Source of the DNA: Polynucleobacter bastaniensis
Lineage (GTDB): Bacteria > Pseudomonadota > Gammaproteobacteria > Burkholderiales > Burkholderiaceae
Assembly (NCBI RefSeq): GCF_018882205.1
Contig: NZ_JACVOU010000003.1
Span: 62,001 to 126,000 of the forward strand
Direction: 5' to 3'
Length of the DNA stretch: 64,000 nt
Shown piece by piece: positions 36,247 through 44,102 of this stretch. The first letter of the stretch is position 1. Each line of letters starts with the position of its first letter. The notes beneath the pieces were generated by a model. It was given only the letters and a program-made list of their open reading frames with translations. It made no database searches and was not told where the DNA came from. The position numbers and the translations under genes were made by a program.

Positions 36247-38045
36247 GCCGTCAGATTTTTAAAAACTATTTTTCATGGCTCTTAGTGGGGCTAATTATTG
36301 CAATTATCCTTTTGCCATACATACTTAGTAATGCCTATCAATTACGAGTTTGGATGCTTCTATTAATCTATGCAGTCGTAGCTTTAGGCCTTAATTTAGT
36401 AGTAGGACTTGCTGGGCTTATTAGTCTTGGACAAGCGGGATTACTAGCTATTGGAGCCTATACAGCATCGATACTGGCTACGAAATTTGGTTTTGAATTT
36501 ATTCCTGCAGCCTTAGCCGCAATGTGTTTAACGGGGATTTTTGGTGTAATACTAGCTTATCCTACGCTTCGGGTTAGGGGAGTGTATTTAGCAGTTATTA
36601 CCATTGCTTTTGGAATTGTCGTAGAGAATATTGCCATCGAATGGTCTAGCATTACCGGTGGTACAACTGGTATTAGCAATATTCCAAAAATTGATTTTTT
36701 GGGGCATGCTTTAGACGATATTGGATTTTATTACCTTATTGGAATAATATTTTTAGTATCGTTTGCCATTCACTACAACATAAAAAAATCTCGCTTTGGT
36801 AGATCCATGAGAGCAGCAACACAAAGTGAAATTGCTGTGCGTTCAGTTGGTATTAATCCTATAACAGCGCGAACTTTGGCATTTACATTGGCAGCTGTTC
36901 TAACTGGCATTGCAGGCGCTTTGTATGCCTATCTGAATAGTTACGTTAACCCAGATACTTTTCGTTTTTTAGATTCATTACGATACCTGTTGATGGTGAT
37001 TTTAGGTGGCTCTGGAACAGTTTTAGGTCCACTGATCGGTGCCGCCATACTGACGTATATCCCGGAATTTTTTCAAAAATTTGGCATCTGGCAGCATTTT
37101 GCCTATGGAGCATTGCTTACAATAGTAATTTTCATAATGCCTCTTGGAATCGTCGGAACGATAATTTTTTGGTACAGCAAACTTCAACCAAAGCGACTTT
37201 ATAAGTCAAATCAATGGCCAGCATTAGAGCCTTTAGTTGACCAGTTGATTAGGCAACCAATTGAGCAATCTCAAGTTTGTTTAAGCGTCAATAATTTAAC
37301 TGTTAGATTTGGCGGTTTAGTTGCAAATAATAATATTTCTGAGGCTATTAGGCCCGGTTCAATTCATGCAATCATTGGCCCAAATGGCGCTGGAAAATCA
37401 ACTTTTTTAAATTGCATTTCTGGTCTGTATAAGCCAACAGACGGATCTATTACTTTTGATGACAAAAATATTTCTGGATTGCCAATGCATACTTTGGCGA
37501 AAATGGGAATTGCTAGGACATTTCAGAACACCGAGCTCTTTGGTCAGATGACTGTTTTGGAGAACATTTTAGTCGGGTTTCACACGAAATATAAATCAGG
37601 ACTCTTAGCAACAATAACTCGTTGGCCTACCTTCACTAAAGAAGAAAATCATTTTCATGATTTAGCTAACTCCTTGCTGCGCTATGTTGGACTTGATGAT
37701 TATGCTCATGAAGAAGCTCGAAATCTACCATTTGGCCACCAGAGGCGACTCGAAATTGCTAGAGCGTTAGCGATTTCGCCTAAAGTTTTATTATTGGATG
37801 AGCCAGCCGCTGGATTAACTCATTCGGAAATAGAGGATTTAAAGCGACTAATCAACTCTCTTTCAGAAAAAAATATTACGATAGTTTTAGTTGAGCATCA
37901 TGTTGAAATGATCATGGCCTTATCTAATGCTGTCACAGTGCTTGACTATGGCATTGTCATTGCCTCAGGCACTCCAGACGAGGTACAAGAAAATCCTATG
38001 GTTATTGAAGCTTATTTTGGTTCTCAAGGGGCAGCAAATGAATAA
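36243..38045 (+). CDS. LivM-LivG fusion: ABC permease plus ATPase
   Basis: A 600-residue fusion. Residues 1-310 are a LivM-type permease (LNLVVGLAGLISLGQAGLLAIGAY in pieces, AATQSEIAVRSVGINPITAR coupling loop, GGSGTVLGPLIGA). Residues 340-600 are a LivG ATPase: Walker A GPNGAGKS, Q-loop ARTFQNTELFGQMTV, signature LPFGHQRRLEIARALA, Walker B LLLDEPAAGL, and switch His in VLVEHHVEM. No stop or frameshift separates the halves. Fused LivMG proteins are known in some proteobacteria. It overlaps livH by 4 bases and the livF gene by 8. Confidence 0.92.
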   Translation: MSRQIFKNYFSWLLVGLIIAIILLPYILSNAYQLRVWMLLLIYAVVALGLNLVVGLAGLISLGQAGLLAIGAYTASILATKFGFEFIPAALAAMCLTGIFGVILAYPTLRVRGVYLAVITIAFGIVVENIAIEWSSITGGTTGISNIPKIDFLGHALDDIGFYYLIGIIFLVSFAIHYNIKKSRFGRSMRAATQSEIAVRSVGINPITARTLAFTLAAVLTGIAGALYAYLNSYVNPDTFRFLDSLRYLLMVILGGSGTVLGPLIGAAILTYIPEFFQKFGIWQHFAYGALLTIVIFIMPLGIVGTIIFWYSKLQPKRLYKSNQWPALEPLVDQLIRQPIEQSQVCLSVNNLTVRFGGLVANNNISEAIRPGSIHAIIGPNGAGKSTFLNCISGLYKPTDGSITFDDKNISGLPMHTLAKMGIARTFQNTELFGQMTVLENILVGFHTKYKSGLLATITRWPTFTKEENHFHDLANSLLRYVGLDDYAHEEARNLPFGHQRRLEIARALAISPKVLLLDEPAAGLTHSEIEDLKRLINSLSEKNITIVLVEHHVEMIMALSNAVTVLDYGIVIASGTPDEVQENPMVIEAYFGSQGAANE

Positions 38046-38784
38046 TGTACCCCTTCTTGAGGTGATAGATTTATCGGTTGTTTACGGTCGTGTAGAGGCA
38101 ACTAGAGATGTTTCTTTAAAAATATATCCAGGTGAATTTGTTGCAATTATTGGATCAAACGGAGCTGGGAAAAGCTCAACACTGAAAGCCATTGCCGGCG
38201 TCATACGTCCATCAAAAGGAAGTATTCTGCTAGAGGGAATGCCTATTCAAGGGTTACCAAGTCACGAAATGGTTAAAAAAGGAATTGTTCTAGTTCCAGA
38301 GGGCCGTCATGTTTTTGCAGATCAATCAGTTGAGGACAACCTTAAATTAGGTGGTTACTTAAGAGATAGTCGTGATGTAAGTAATGGAATAGCAGAGATT
38401 TACGATCTTTTTCCGCGATTAAAAGAAAGAAAGGATCAGCTAGCTGGCTCTCTATCTGGCGGTGAGCAGCAAATGTTAGCTATTGCTCGTGGAATTCTAG
38501 CTAAACCAAAATTGTTAATGATAGATGAGGTATCTCTAGGATTAGCTCCCAAAATATTGCAATTCTTATTTCCTGTTCTCACATATTTAAACAAAGCAGG
38601 ACTATCAATTTTATTGGTAGAGCAATTGGCTACTGAGGCTCTTGCGGTAACAAGTCGAGCTTATGTTATGGAGGGTGGGCAAGTGACGATTTCTGGTAAT
38701 TCAACAGACTTAACTCATGATCCAAGGGTAATGGAGGCGTATTTAGGTAAAAAAATAAATAAAAAAGTTTTAATCGTTGTTTAA
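38038..38784 (+). CDS. ABC transporter ATP-binding protein LivF
   Basis: A 248-residue second ATPase of the importer. Walker A GSNGAGKSS, Q-loop VPEGRHVFADQSVEDNL, signature LSGGEQQMLAIARGILA, Walker B LLMIDEVSLGLAP, switch region ILLVEQLATEAL. The frame is open back to 37927 inside the preceding gene, but ATG 38038 begins the conserved N-terminus LLEVIDLSVVYG and overlaps the livMG stop by 8 bases. Together with the preceding three genes it completes an importer needing no other subunit. Confidence 0.92.
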   Translation: MNNVPLLEVIDLSVVYGRVEATRDVSLKIYPGEFVAIIGSNGAGKSSTLKAIAGVIRPSKGSILLEGMPIQGLPSHEMVKKGIVLVPEGRHVFADQSVEDNLKLGGYLRDSRDVSNGIAEIYDLFPRLKERKDQLAGSLSGGEQQMLAIARGILAKPKLLMIDEVSLGLAPKILQFLFPVLTYLNKAGLSILLVEQLATEALAVTSRAYVMEGGQVTISGNSTDLTHDPRVMEAYLGKKINKKVLIVV

Positions 38785-38804
38785 ATCAAAAAGGGAGTTT
38801 ATAT

Positions 38805-39500
38805 ATGTCTAGAATTGTTGATCTTACCTTAACCTTGGCAGATAACATGCCAGCACATAAATTATTTCAGCGTCCAATAGTTACACCTCATTGGACTCAT
38901 GAAAAGTCAGCAGCACTTGGGCTTGGCGTACCTGGTGATCCAATGACGTTTGCAACAACTTTTATATCTACACTAGACCATATTAGCACTCACGTAGATT
39001 CTTTTTATCATGTAAGCCCAAAAGGTTTATCCGTAGATAAAATGCCTTTAGAAATGTTTATGGGTAAAAGTGTTTGTTTTGATTTACGCCATATTGAGGA
39101 TTTAGCCGATGTTGATGTGAAGGATTTAGAGGCTGCCGAGAAAAAATCAGGAGTTAAGGTTGATGGTCATATTGTCTTAATGTGTAGCGGTCTTCACAAT
39201 AAATACTTTCCAAAGCCAGAAGTTGTATGGAGTAATTGGGGATTAACTGCAGATGCAACCCACTGGTTAGCAGATCGTGGATCAAAATTGCATGGAGTAG
39301 AAGGTCCCTCTACGGATAAGCCATCACACAACTTGTTTCCTAGTCATCGCATCTGTAGAGATCGTGGTATTACGCATTACGAATGGTTGGTTAACCTTGA
39401 GGAATTGATCGGTAAGGGTGAATATATGTTTTATGGTCCCCCACTGAAGATTGACAACGGTAGCGGTTCTCCTGTTCGAGCATGGGCCGTTTTAGATTAA
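38805..39500 (+). CDS. Cyclase-family metal-dependent hydrolase
   Basis: A 231-residue protein of the cyclase/kynurenine formamidase-like family (PF04199), which includes arylformamidase, isatin hydrolase and polyketide-cyclase-like enzymes using Zn or Mn. The metal-binding motif appears as HISTHVDSFYH at residues 59-69 (family consensus HxGTHxDxPxH, here with Ser for Gly and Phe-Tyr before the last His). Further conserved pieces are DGHIVLMCSGLHNKYF and HGVEGPSTDKPSHNLF. No signal peptide. It lies between livF and a CobW-type GTPase, in the same operon. The substrate is probably a cyclic or N-acyl amide. Confidence 0.85.
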   Translation: MSRIVDLTLTLADNMPAHKLFQRPIVTPHWTHEKSAALGLGVPGDPMTFATTFISTLDHISTHVDSFYHVSPKGLSVDKMPLEMFMGKSVCFDLRHIEDLADVDVKDLEAAEKKSGVKVDGHIVLMCSGLHNKYFPKPEVVWSNWGLTADATHWLADRGSKLHGVEGPSTDKPSHNLFPSHRICRDRGITHYEWLVNLEELIGKGEYMFYGPPLKIDNGSGSPVRAWAVLD

Positions 39501-39503
39501 ATC

Positions 39504-40613
39504 ATGTCTGATATTAATGAAGATGGGCGTATACCAATTACTCTATTAACGGGGTTTTTAGGAGCGGGGAAGACAACTATGCTTAATCGTCTTCTTAGTG
39601 ACCCTGATAGCGGCCAAATAGCTGTCATAGTTAATGAGTTTGGAGAAATTGGTATTGACGGCGATTTAATAGTTCGCCGTGACGAAGAGATGATGGAGCT
39701 TTCTAATGGCTGTATTTGTTGTGAAGGGAAAGATGATCTTGTAGGCGCTCTTTATTCGCTATATAAAAAAAGGCTAGGCTTAGAGAAGCCAAAAATATCG
39801 TTTGATAGGGTTGTCATTGAAACAACTGGACTTGCTGACCCAGCTCCCCTAGCCCAACTTTTTTTTACTGATATGAATTTATGTTTAACTTTCCAAATGG
39901 ATGCCATAGTAACTATGGTTGATCTCGGGAATGTTATTACCCAAATTTCGCATTCCGAAGAAGCAAAAAAGCAAATAGCAATATCCGATAAAATCATACT
40001 AAATAAGCGAGATTTAGTTACTCAGGATATATTTGATAATGTCTATGCAAAAATAAGAAATCTAAACCCTTTATGCCCAATTGAAATAACAACATATGCA
40101 GATTTGAAAGCCTCCGAACTTTTAAATTTAGGATTATTCAATCCTATACAAAAAGAAGCTGCTATTCATACTTGGCTAGGAGCTGAAAATTCAAATGTAA
40201 ATCCATTACATCATGATCATCATCATAACCATGGTGAATCTTGCGATGTTTGTGATGCCGAACATAAAAATCATTTAGAAGATATTTCAGCAATTTCTAT
40301 ACGAGAAGAAAGACCACTATCTTATGATAAGTTAATTGAAATGCTATCTCAGTTACTAGAGATATATGGGGATAACTTATATAGAATAAAAGGCCTGGTG
40401 CGTTTTGCAGATCAGGATCGTCCTGTGATTGTTCAAAGCGTTCAAAAAATATTCAGCCCGCTTGCACTCGCAGAGCAGTGGCCAAATAATAAACCTGAAA
40501 CAAGACTCGTTTTAATTGGGAAAGGATTAGATCGAGAGCTTATTAATAGACAATTTTCTACTTGCATAGCTCCTGAAATACCAATCTTTGATAGATCATC
40601 CGGGGCAATTTAA
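39504..40613 (+). CDS. CobW/COG0523-family GTPase, putative metallochaperone
   Basis: A 369-residue G3E GTPase. Walker A GFLGAGKTT at residues 17-25, the metal-binding CxCC at Cys70/72/73 in NGCICCEGKDD, the switch segment ETTGLADPAPL and the guanine-specificity NKRD. A His/Cys-rich loop at 236-254 (HHDHHHNHGESCDVCDAEH) is followed by the C-terminal CobW_C domain (LYRIKGLVRFADQDRPVIVQSV). COG0523 proteins deliver Zn, Co or Fe to particular enzymes. It begins 3 bases after the cyclase-family hydrolase, which suggests that enzyme, a metal enzyme, is its client; this is inference. Confidence 0.88.
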   Translation: MSDINEDGRIPITLLTGFLGAGKTTMLNRLLSDPDSGQIAVIVNEFGEIGIDGDLIVRRDEEMMELSNGCICCEGKDDLVGALYSLYKKRLGLEKPKISFDRVVIETTGLADPAPLAQLFFTDMNLCLTFQMDAIVTMVDLGNVITQISHSEEAKKQIAISDKIILNKRDLVTQDIFDNVYAKIRNLNPLCPIEITTYADLKASELLNLGLFNPIQKEAAIHTWLGAENSNVNPLHHDHHHNHGESCDVCDAEHKNHLEDISAISIREERPLSYDKLIEMLSQLLEIYGDNLYRIKGLVRFADQDRPVIVQSVQKIFSPLALAEQWPNNKPETRLVLIGKGLDRELINRQFSTCIAPEIPIFDRSSGAI

Positions 40614-40646
40614 ATACTTTTGGGTCGACTTATTAAAATAAGGTGA

Positions 40647-42053
40647 ATGATGAATGCTATAGCTAATGGAAGATCTGCAATTGAATTAACTAAAGCGATT
40701 ACAAAAAAAGAAATTTCTCCAGTTGAATTAATGAAGGAGACTCTCGATCAAGTAGAGGCTTTGGAGTCTAAACTCCACTGTTTTGCTACTTACACACCTG
40801 AGGTCGCGATGCATCAGGCAAAATTAGCGGAGCAGGCAGTGATGAATGGCTCTCCTCTCGGTTTATTACATGGACTTCCTATCTCGGTTAAAGATCTAAT
40901 ATCAGTAAAAGATGTACGTTTCTCCTCAGGATCAAGAGCCTTGGCTAATAATATTGGCCTATATGATGCTCCATCTGTTGAGAGGCTTTTTAAGTCTGGC
41001 GGGTGTTTTATAGGTAAAACGACTACTAGTGAGTTTGGATGTAAGGCGGTAGGCGATTCTCCTTTAACTGGAATAACTTGCAACCCATGGGATCTCAGTA
41101 AAACTCCTGGTGGATCAAGTGCTGGAGCAGCTGCGAGCATTGCTGCCGGTATTACAACTATTGCTCTAGGAACTGATGGGGGCGGGTCAATACGTATACC
41201 TGCATCCCTAACAGGTATTTTTGGAATTAAAGCTCAGTTTGGTCGGGTTCCTATTTTCCCTGTATCCGCTACTCCTACGCTAGCACACGTTGGCCCATTA
41301 GCCCGCACTGTTCGTGATGCTGCACTTTTATTAAAAGCTATTAGCGGCTTTGATAGACGCGATCCATTCTCTTTATCTGAGGCTGTACCTGACTTTTTGG
41401 CCGCATGTGATAAGCCTGTTAAGGGTATGCGGATTGCTTGGAGTAAGACGCTTGGATATGCTTGTATTGATAAAGAGGTTGCTACAATTTTAGAGAAGGC
41501 AGTTAAAATTTTTGAAGGTCTAGGTTGTGATGTTATCGAAATTGATTCAATTTTCGAGTCTGACCCAATTGAATTGTGGATGTCGGAATTTTATGCCGGT
41601 GTCGGAGTTAGGTTAAAAAATACGTTAAGAGACCAGCGTGAATTACTAGATCCAGCCGTAGCTAGTGTTTTAGATAATGCTCTAAGCCAAACTTCGGAAG
41701 AATATTACTCTAATGTTTTTAAAAGATATGAGTTTAGAGAAAAAGTAAGAGTTTTCTTCGAAAATTTTGATTTATTACTTACTCCGGCAACACCTTGCGC
41801 GGCATTTGATACCGGTCTTAACACCCCACCAAACTTAATGGATAGAAATATAGTCTCTTGGGTTTATTACACCTACCCATTCAATTTGACTGGGCAGCCT
41901 GCGGCCACAATTCCTGCTGGATTTACCCAGGCTGGATTACCTGTTGGGTTGCAGCTAGTTTCTAAGATTAATTCTGAGACTGATATCTTTAGGGCTGCCT
42001 CTGCTTTTGAGGCAGCGCAACCATGGATTAACAGCTATCCAAAGCACTTTTGA
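40647..42053 (+). CDS. Amidase-signature family amidase
   Basis: A 468-residue amidase-signature hydrolase (GatA-like fold) that cleaves a C-N amide bond. The triad is present: Lys82 in PISVKDLIS, the cis-Ser in PGGSSAGAA (157-158), and nucleophile Ser181 in GGGSIRIPAS. It is the last gene of the transporter operon, 33 bases after the CobW gene. GatA itself is unlikely because no gatB/gatC is adjacent. A second, only distantly similar amidase is at 48252-49568. Start ATGATG; the first ATG is taken. Confidence 0.9.
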   Translation: MMNAIANGRSAIELTKAITKKEISPVELMKETLDQVEALESKLHCFATYTPEVAMHQAKLAEQAVMNGSPLGLLHGLPISVKDLISVKDVRFSSGSRALANNIGLYDAPSVERLFKSGGCFIGKTTTSEFGCKAVGDSPLTGITCNPWDLSKTPGGSSAGAAASIAAGITTIALGTDGGGSIRIPASLTGIFGIKAQFGRVPIFPVSATPTLAHVGPLARTVRDAALLLKAISGFDRRDPFSLSEAVPDFLAACDKPVKGMRIAWSKTLGYACIDKEVATILEKAVKIFEGLGCDVIEIDSIFESDPIELWMSEFYAGVGVRLKNTLRDQRELLDPAVASVLDNALSQTSEEYYSNVFKRYEFREKVRVFFENFDLLLTPATPCAAFDTGLNTPPNLMDRNIVSWVYYTYPFNLTGQPAATIPAGFTQAGLPVGLQLVSKINSETDIFRAASAFEAAQPWINSYPKHF

Positions 42054-42101
42054 CTGCTGCAACTATTCCAACTAATTAAGCCCAAATACCCTCTTTTAAA
42101 G

Positions 42102-42136
42102 CTTCTAAGGTGTAGGTCGCACGTTCGAATCGTGCT
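42102..42136 (+). repeat. tRNA 3'-half fragment, right copy of the direct repeat
   Basis: These 35 bases repeat 31915-31949 with two mismatches, same orientation. They contain a perfect arginine-type anticodon loop CTTCTAA (TCT at 34-36), stem half GGTGT, variable loop AGGTC and an intact T-arm GCACG-TTCGAAT-CGTGC. The similarity stops exactly after the T-arm plus one base; the acceptor strand and CCA are missing. No 5' half of a tRNA precedes. It lies 48 bases after the amidase gene and marks the right edge of the AT-rich segment. Confidence 0.8.
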
Positions 42137-42138
42137 AG

Positions 42139-42161
42139 CGGAGGTAGCGTCTCTGTCAAGT
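42139..42161 (+). repeat. Possible degenerate copy of the tRNA-Ser 3' end
   Basis: CGGAGGT (42139-42145) and CGTCTCTGTCAAGT (42148-42161) resemble CGGAGGT (31737-31743) and CGTCTCCGCCAAGT (31755-31768) of tRNA-Ser(GCT) and its first flanking bases, with 12 of 14 matches in the second block and nine bases fewer between the blocks. The match is short and could be chance, but it lies directly after the tRNA-Arg-like fragment at the right edge of the island. Confidence 0.35.
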
Positions 42162-42169
42162 ACCATAGA

Positions 42170-42200
42170 AGAGCCCCTAACCAAGGGGCTCTATTTTTTT
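42170..42200 (+). terminator. Rho-independent terminator at the right end of the island
   Basis: AGAGCCCCT (42170-42178) and AGGGGCTCT (42184-42192) form a perfect 9-bp stem with a 5-base loop, followed by A and seven T. It terminates plus-strand transcription from the amidase operon; on the minus strand no T-run follows. Confidence 0.9.
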
Positions 42201-42226
42201 GCCATCCGACATTGCATTAATACAGT

Positions 42227-43189
42227 TCAGTCCAGAGAAGCTCCTGATGCTTTAACGATCTTTGCCCAGCGCGTAATGTCTTCTTGAAGTTGTTTGGCAA
42301 ATTCTGCTGGAGTCATGTTTGCAAGCTCTACTCCAGTGGCCTGCAGTTTTTCTTTTAACTCAGGATTGGTCAAGGTTAACTGCATTTCCTTTTGTAGTTT
42401 ATCGATCACTGGCTTAGGCGTGCCTTTGGGTGCAAATAAACCTATCCAAAGAGTTCCAGAAAAGCCTGGAATCTTTTCTGATATGGATGGAACGTCGGGC
42501 AGCAGGGGCGAGCGCTTTGAAGAGCTCACACCCAGAGCAACTAATTTTTGAGTATTAATGTATTGCAAAACGGATGGCAAGCTAGCAAAAGCAATTTGAA
42601 TTTGTCCGCCCAAGAGATCATTGAGTGCTGGTGCAACCCCTTTATAGGGAATATGTTGCAACGATATCCCGTAGCTTTGATTGAGCATTTCACCTAAGAG
42701 GTGATTTAGGGTCCCATTACCGGCTGATGCAAATTGGTAAGTCTCCGGAGGTTTTGACTTAACCAACTTTAAAAAATCATCTAGATTCTTAGCTGGAAAA
42801 TTAGCATTTACTACTAGAACATTCGGAACTGATCCGACCATGGCAAGAGGAATAAAGTCATTAACTGGATCAAACCCTGGGTTTTTATAGAGGGCCGGAT
42901 TAATCGCTTGTGCACTACTAATCGTCATTAAAAGCGTATGACCATCTTTCGGTGCATTGGCAACAAACTGAGTGCCAATATTGCCACCAGCCCCTGGTTT
43001 ATTCTCGACAAGCACCGAGGCTTTGATTTGCTCACCGAGCCGCTGTGCAACTACTCGACCCACAATATCATTTGTTCCACCTGGTGCTTGGGGAACAATA
43101 ATGGTGATTGGTTTATTTGGATAGGCAGTTGCTAAGCTACAAAATAAGCAGAAACAGGTCAGGAGTCCTAATTGTAGGAAGCGGTTCAT
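42227..43189 (-). CDS. Bug/TctC-family solute-binding protein
   Basis: A 320-residue periplasmic protein of the Bordetella uptake gene (Bug)/TctC family. The signal peptide (MNRFLQLGLLTCFCLFCSLATA) is followed by the conserved YPNKPITIIVPQAPGGTNDIV, then [26 protein letters not shown] and the LPDVPSISE segment. These bind carboxylates or aromatic acids. No TctA/TctB membrane subunits are in the window, so it is an orphan receptor. The ATG at 43189 fits the signal peptide; the open frame extends to 43300 into the SDR gene but has no signal. It is the last gene of the minus-strand cluster. Confidence 0.88.
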   Translation of the reverse strand: MNRFLQLGLLTCFCLFCSLATAYPNKPITIIVPQAPGGTNDIVGRVVAQRLGEQIKASVLVENKPGAGGNIGTQFVANAPKDGHTLLMTISSAQAINPALYKNPGFDPVNDFIPLAMVGSVPNVLVVNANFPAKNLDDFLKLVKSKPPETYQFASAGNGTLNHLLGEMLNQSYGISLQHIPYKGVAPALNDLLGGQIQIAFASLPSVLQYINTQKLVALGVSSSKRSPLLPDVPSISEKIPGFSGTLWIGLFAPKGTPKPVIDKLQKEMQLTLTNPELKEKLQATGVELANMTPAEFAKQLQEDITRWAKIVKASGASLD

Positions 43190-43271
43190 AAGAGTATCTT
43201 TAATTTGGAATAAGGTTAAAAAATACCTCAATATGATCCAGCAGGGAAATGGGTGCTGACCCTTAGTTTGG

Positions 43272-44099
43272 TTAGGTATATTTACCGGTAATACCCCCAT
43301 CCACTACCAGTTCTGTTCCTGTAATGTAAGCGGCGGCATCCGATACCAGGAAGGCGCAGGCATGAGCCACATCCCATGCTGTTCCTGATCTACCCATAGG
43401 AACTTGCTTATCCCTAGCTGCACGAGCCTCATCCAGACTATTTTCAGAGAACATCTTCGCTACCGTGTTGGCAATGCGTGGGGTATCAATCAAACCAGGT
43501 ACTACCGTATTGGCACGTATGCCTTGATTTGCGTACTGTTGAGCAATCATCCGAATAAATTGGTTGTTGGCTGCCTTGGTGACGCTATAGGCTAAATGCG
43601 GATAGCCTAAATAGCGCATGCCTGCTACCGATGAAATAGCGAGAATATTTCCTGTGCCTCTGGATGCCATCTCAGGCAAAACCTCCTGAGCTGCCAGCAA
43701 GAGGCTGCGCACATTCACTTTATGAATGCGATCAAAATCTTCGGCACTCGTTTCCATGGGCCCGCCAACTTTGCCGATGCCCAAGTTGTGATGCAAAACA
43801 TCAATAGGTCCAAATTGATTGCGAGCTTCACTAAAGAGTCGTTTGACTTCATCTTCTTCAGAAACATCGCCGACAAAGGTCTGAGCAACGCCACCTTCTT
43901 GCAGAATAATCTTAGTGGTTTCTTCTGCGGAGGCTGCATCTCGATCGACTACACAGACATTGGCACCCAGTCTGGCGTAAGTGACACAAGAAGCTCTACC
44001 AATACTCCAACCAGGTCCAGCAGAGCCGCCGCCAGAGACAAAAATAGTGCGAGCCGTGAGATCGGTTGGTAAGCCAGGAGGATGTGCGATTGGGTTCAT
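43272..44099 (-). CDS. Short-chain dehydrogenase/reductase
   Basis: A 275-residue NAD(P)-dependent SDR. The cofactor loop is GGGSAGPGWSIGRA, slightly longer than the usual TGxxxGIG. Catalytic residues are Ser in ISSVAG and the Tyr-Lys pair in YSVTK; the structural NNAG motif reads HNLG. It ends in the typical TGTELVVDGG. It follows another SDR by 3 bases. In context it probably oxidises or reduces a hydroxy/keto acid CoA ester or free acid; the substrate is unknown. Confidence 0.85.
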   Translation of the reverse strand: MNPIAHPPGLPTDLTARTIFVSGGGSAGPGWSIGRASCVTYARLGANVCVVDRDAASAEETTKIILQEGGVAQTFVGDVSEEDEVKRLFSEARNQFGPIDVLHHNLGIGKVGGPMETSAEDFDRIHKVNVRSLLLAAQEVLPEMASRGTGNILAISSVAGMRYLGYPHLAYSVTKAANNQFIRMIAQQYANQGIRANTVVPGLIDTPRIANTVAKMFSENSLDEARAARDKQVPMGRSGTAWDVAHACAFLVSDAAAYITGTELVVDGGITGKYT

Positions 44100-44102
44100 T
44101 TG

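Noticed and set aside
40647..42053. GatA subunit of aspartyl/glutamyl-tRNA amidotransferase
   Set aside because: No gatB or gatC nearby, and it lies at the end of a transporter operon; two divergent amidase-signature genes occur close together, more like catabolic enzymes.
31950..42101. Active prophage or integrative conjugative element
   Set aside because: No integrase, relaxase, capsid or replication gene is encoded; only metabolic and transport genes are present.
42170..42200. Terminator for the minus-strand Bug cluster
   Set aside because: The T-run follows the stem only on the plus strand.
42227..43300. Longer form of the Bug protein starting at 43300
   Set aside because: The extra 37 residues lack a signal peptide and overlap the SDR gene; the ATG at 43189 begins a proper signal sequence.
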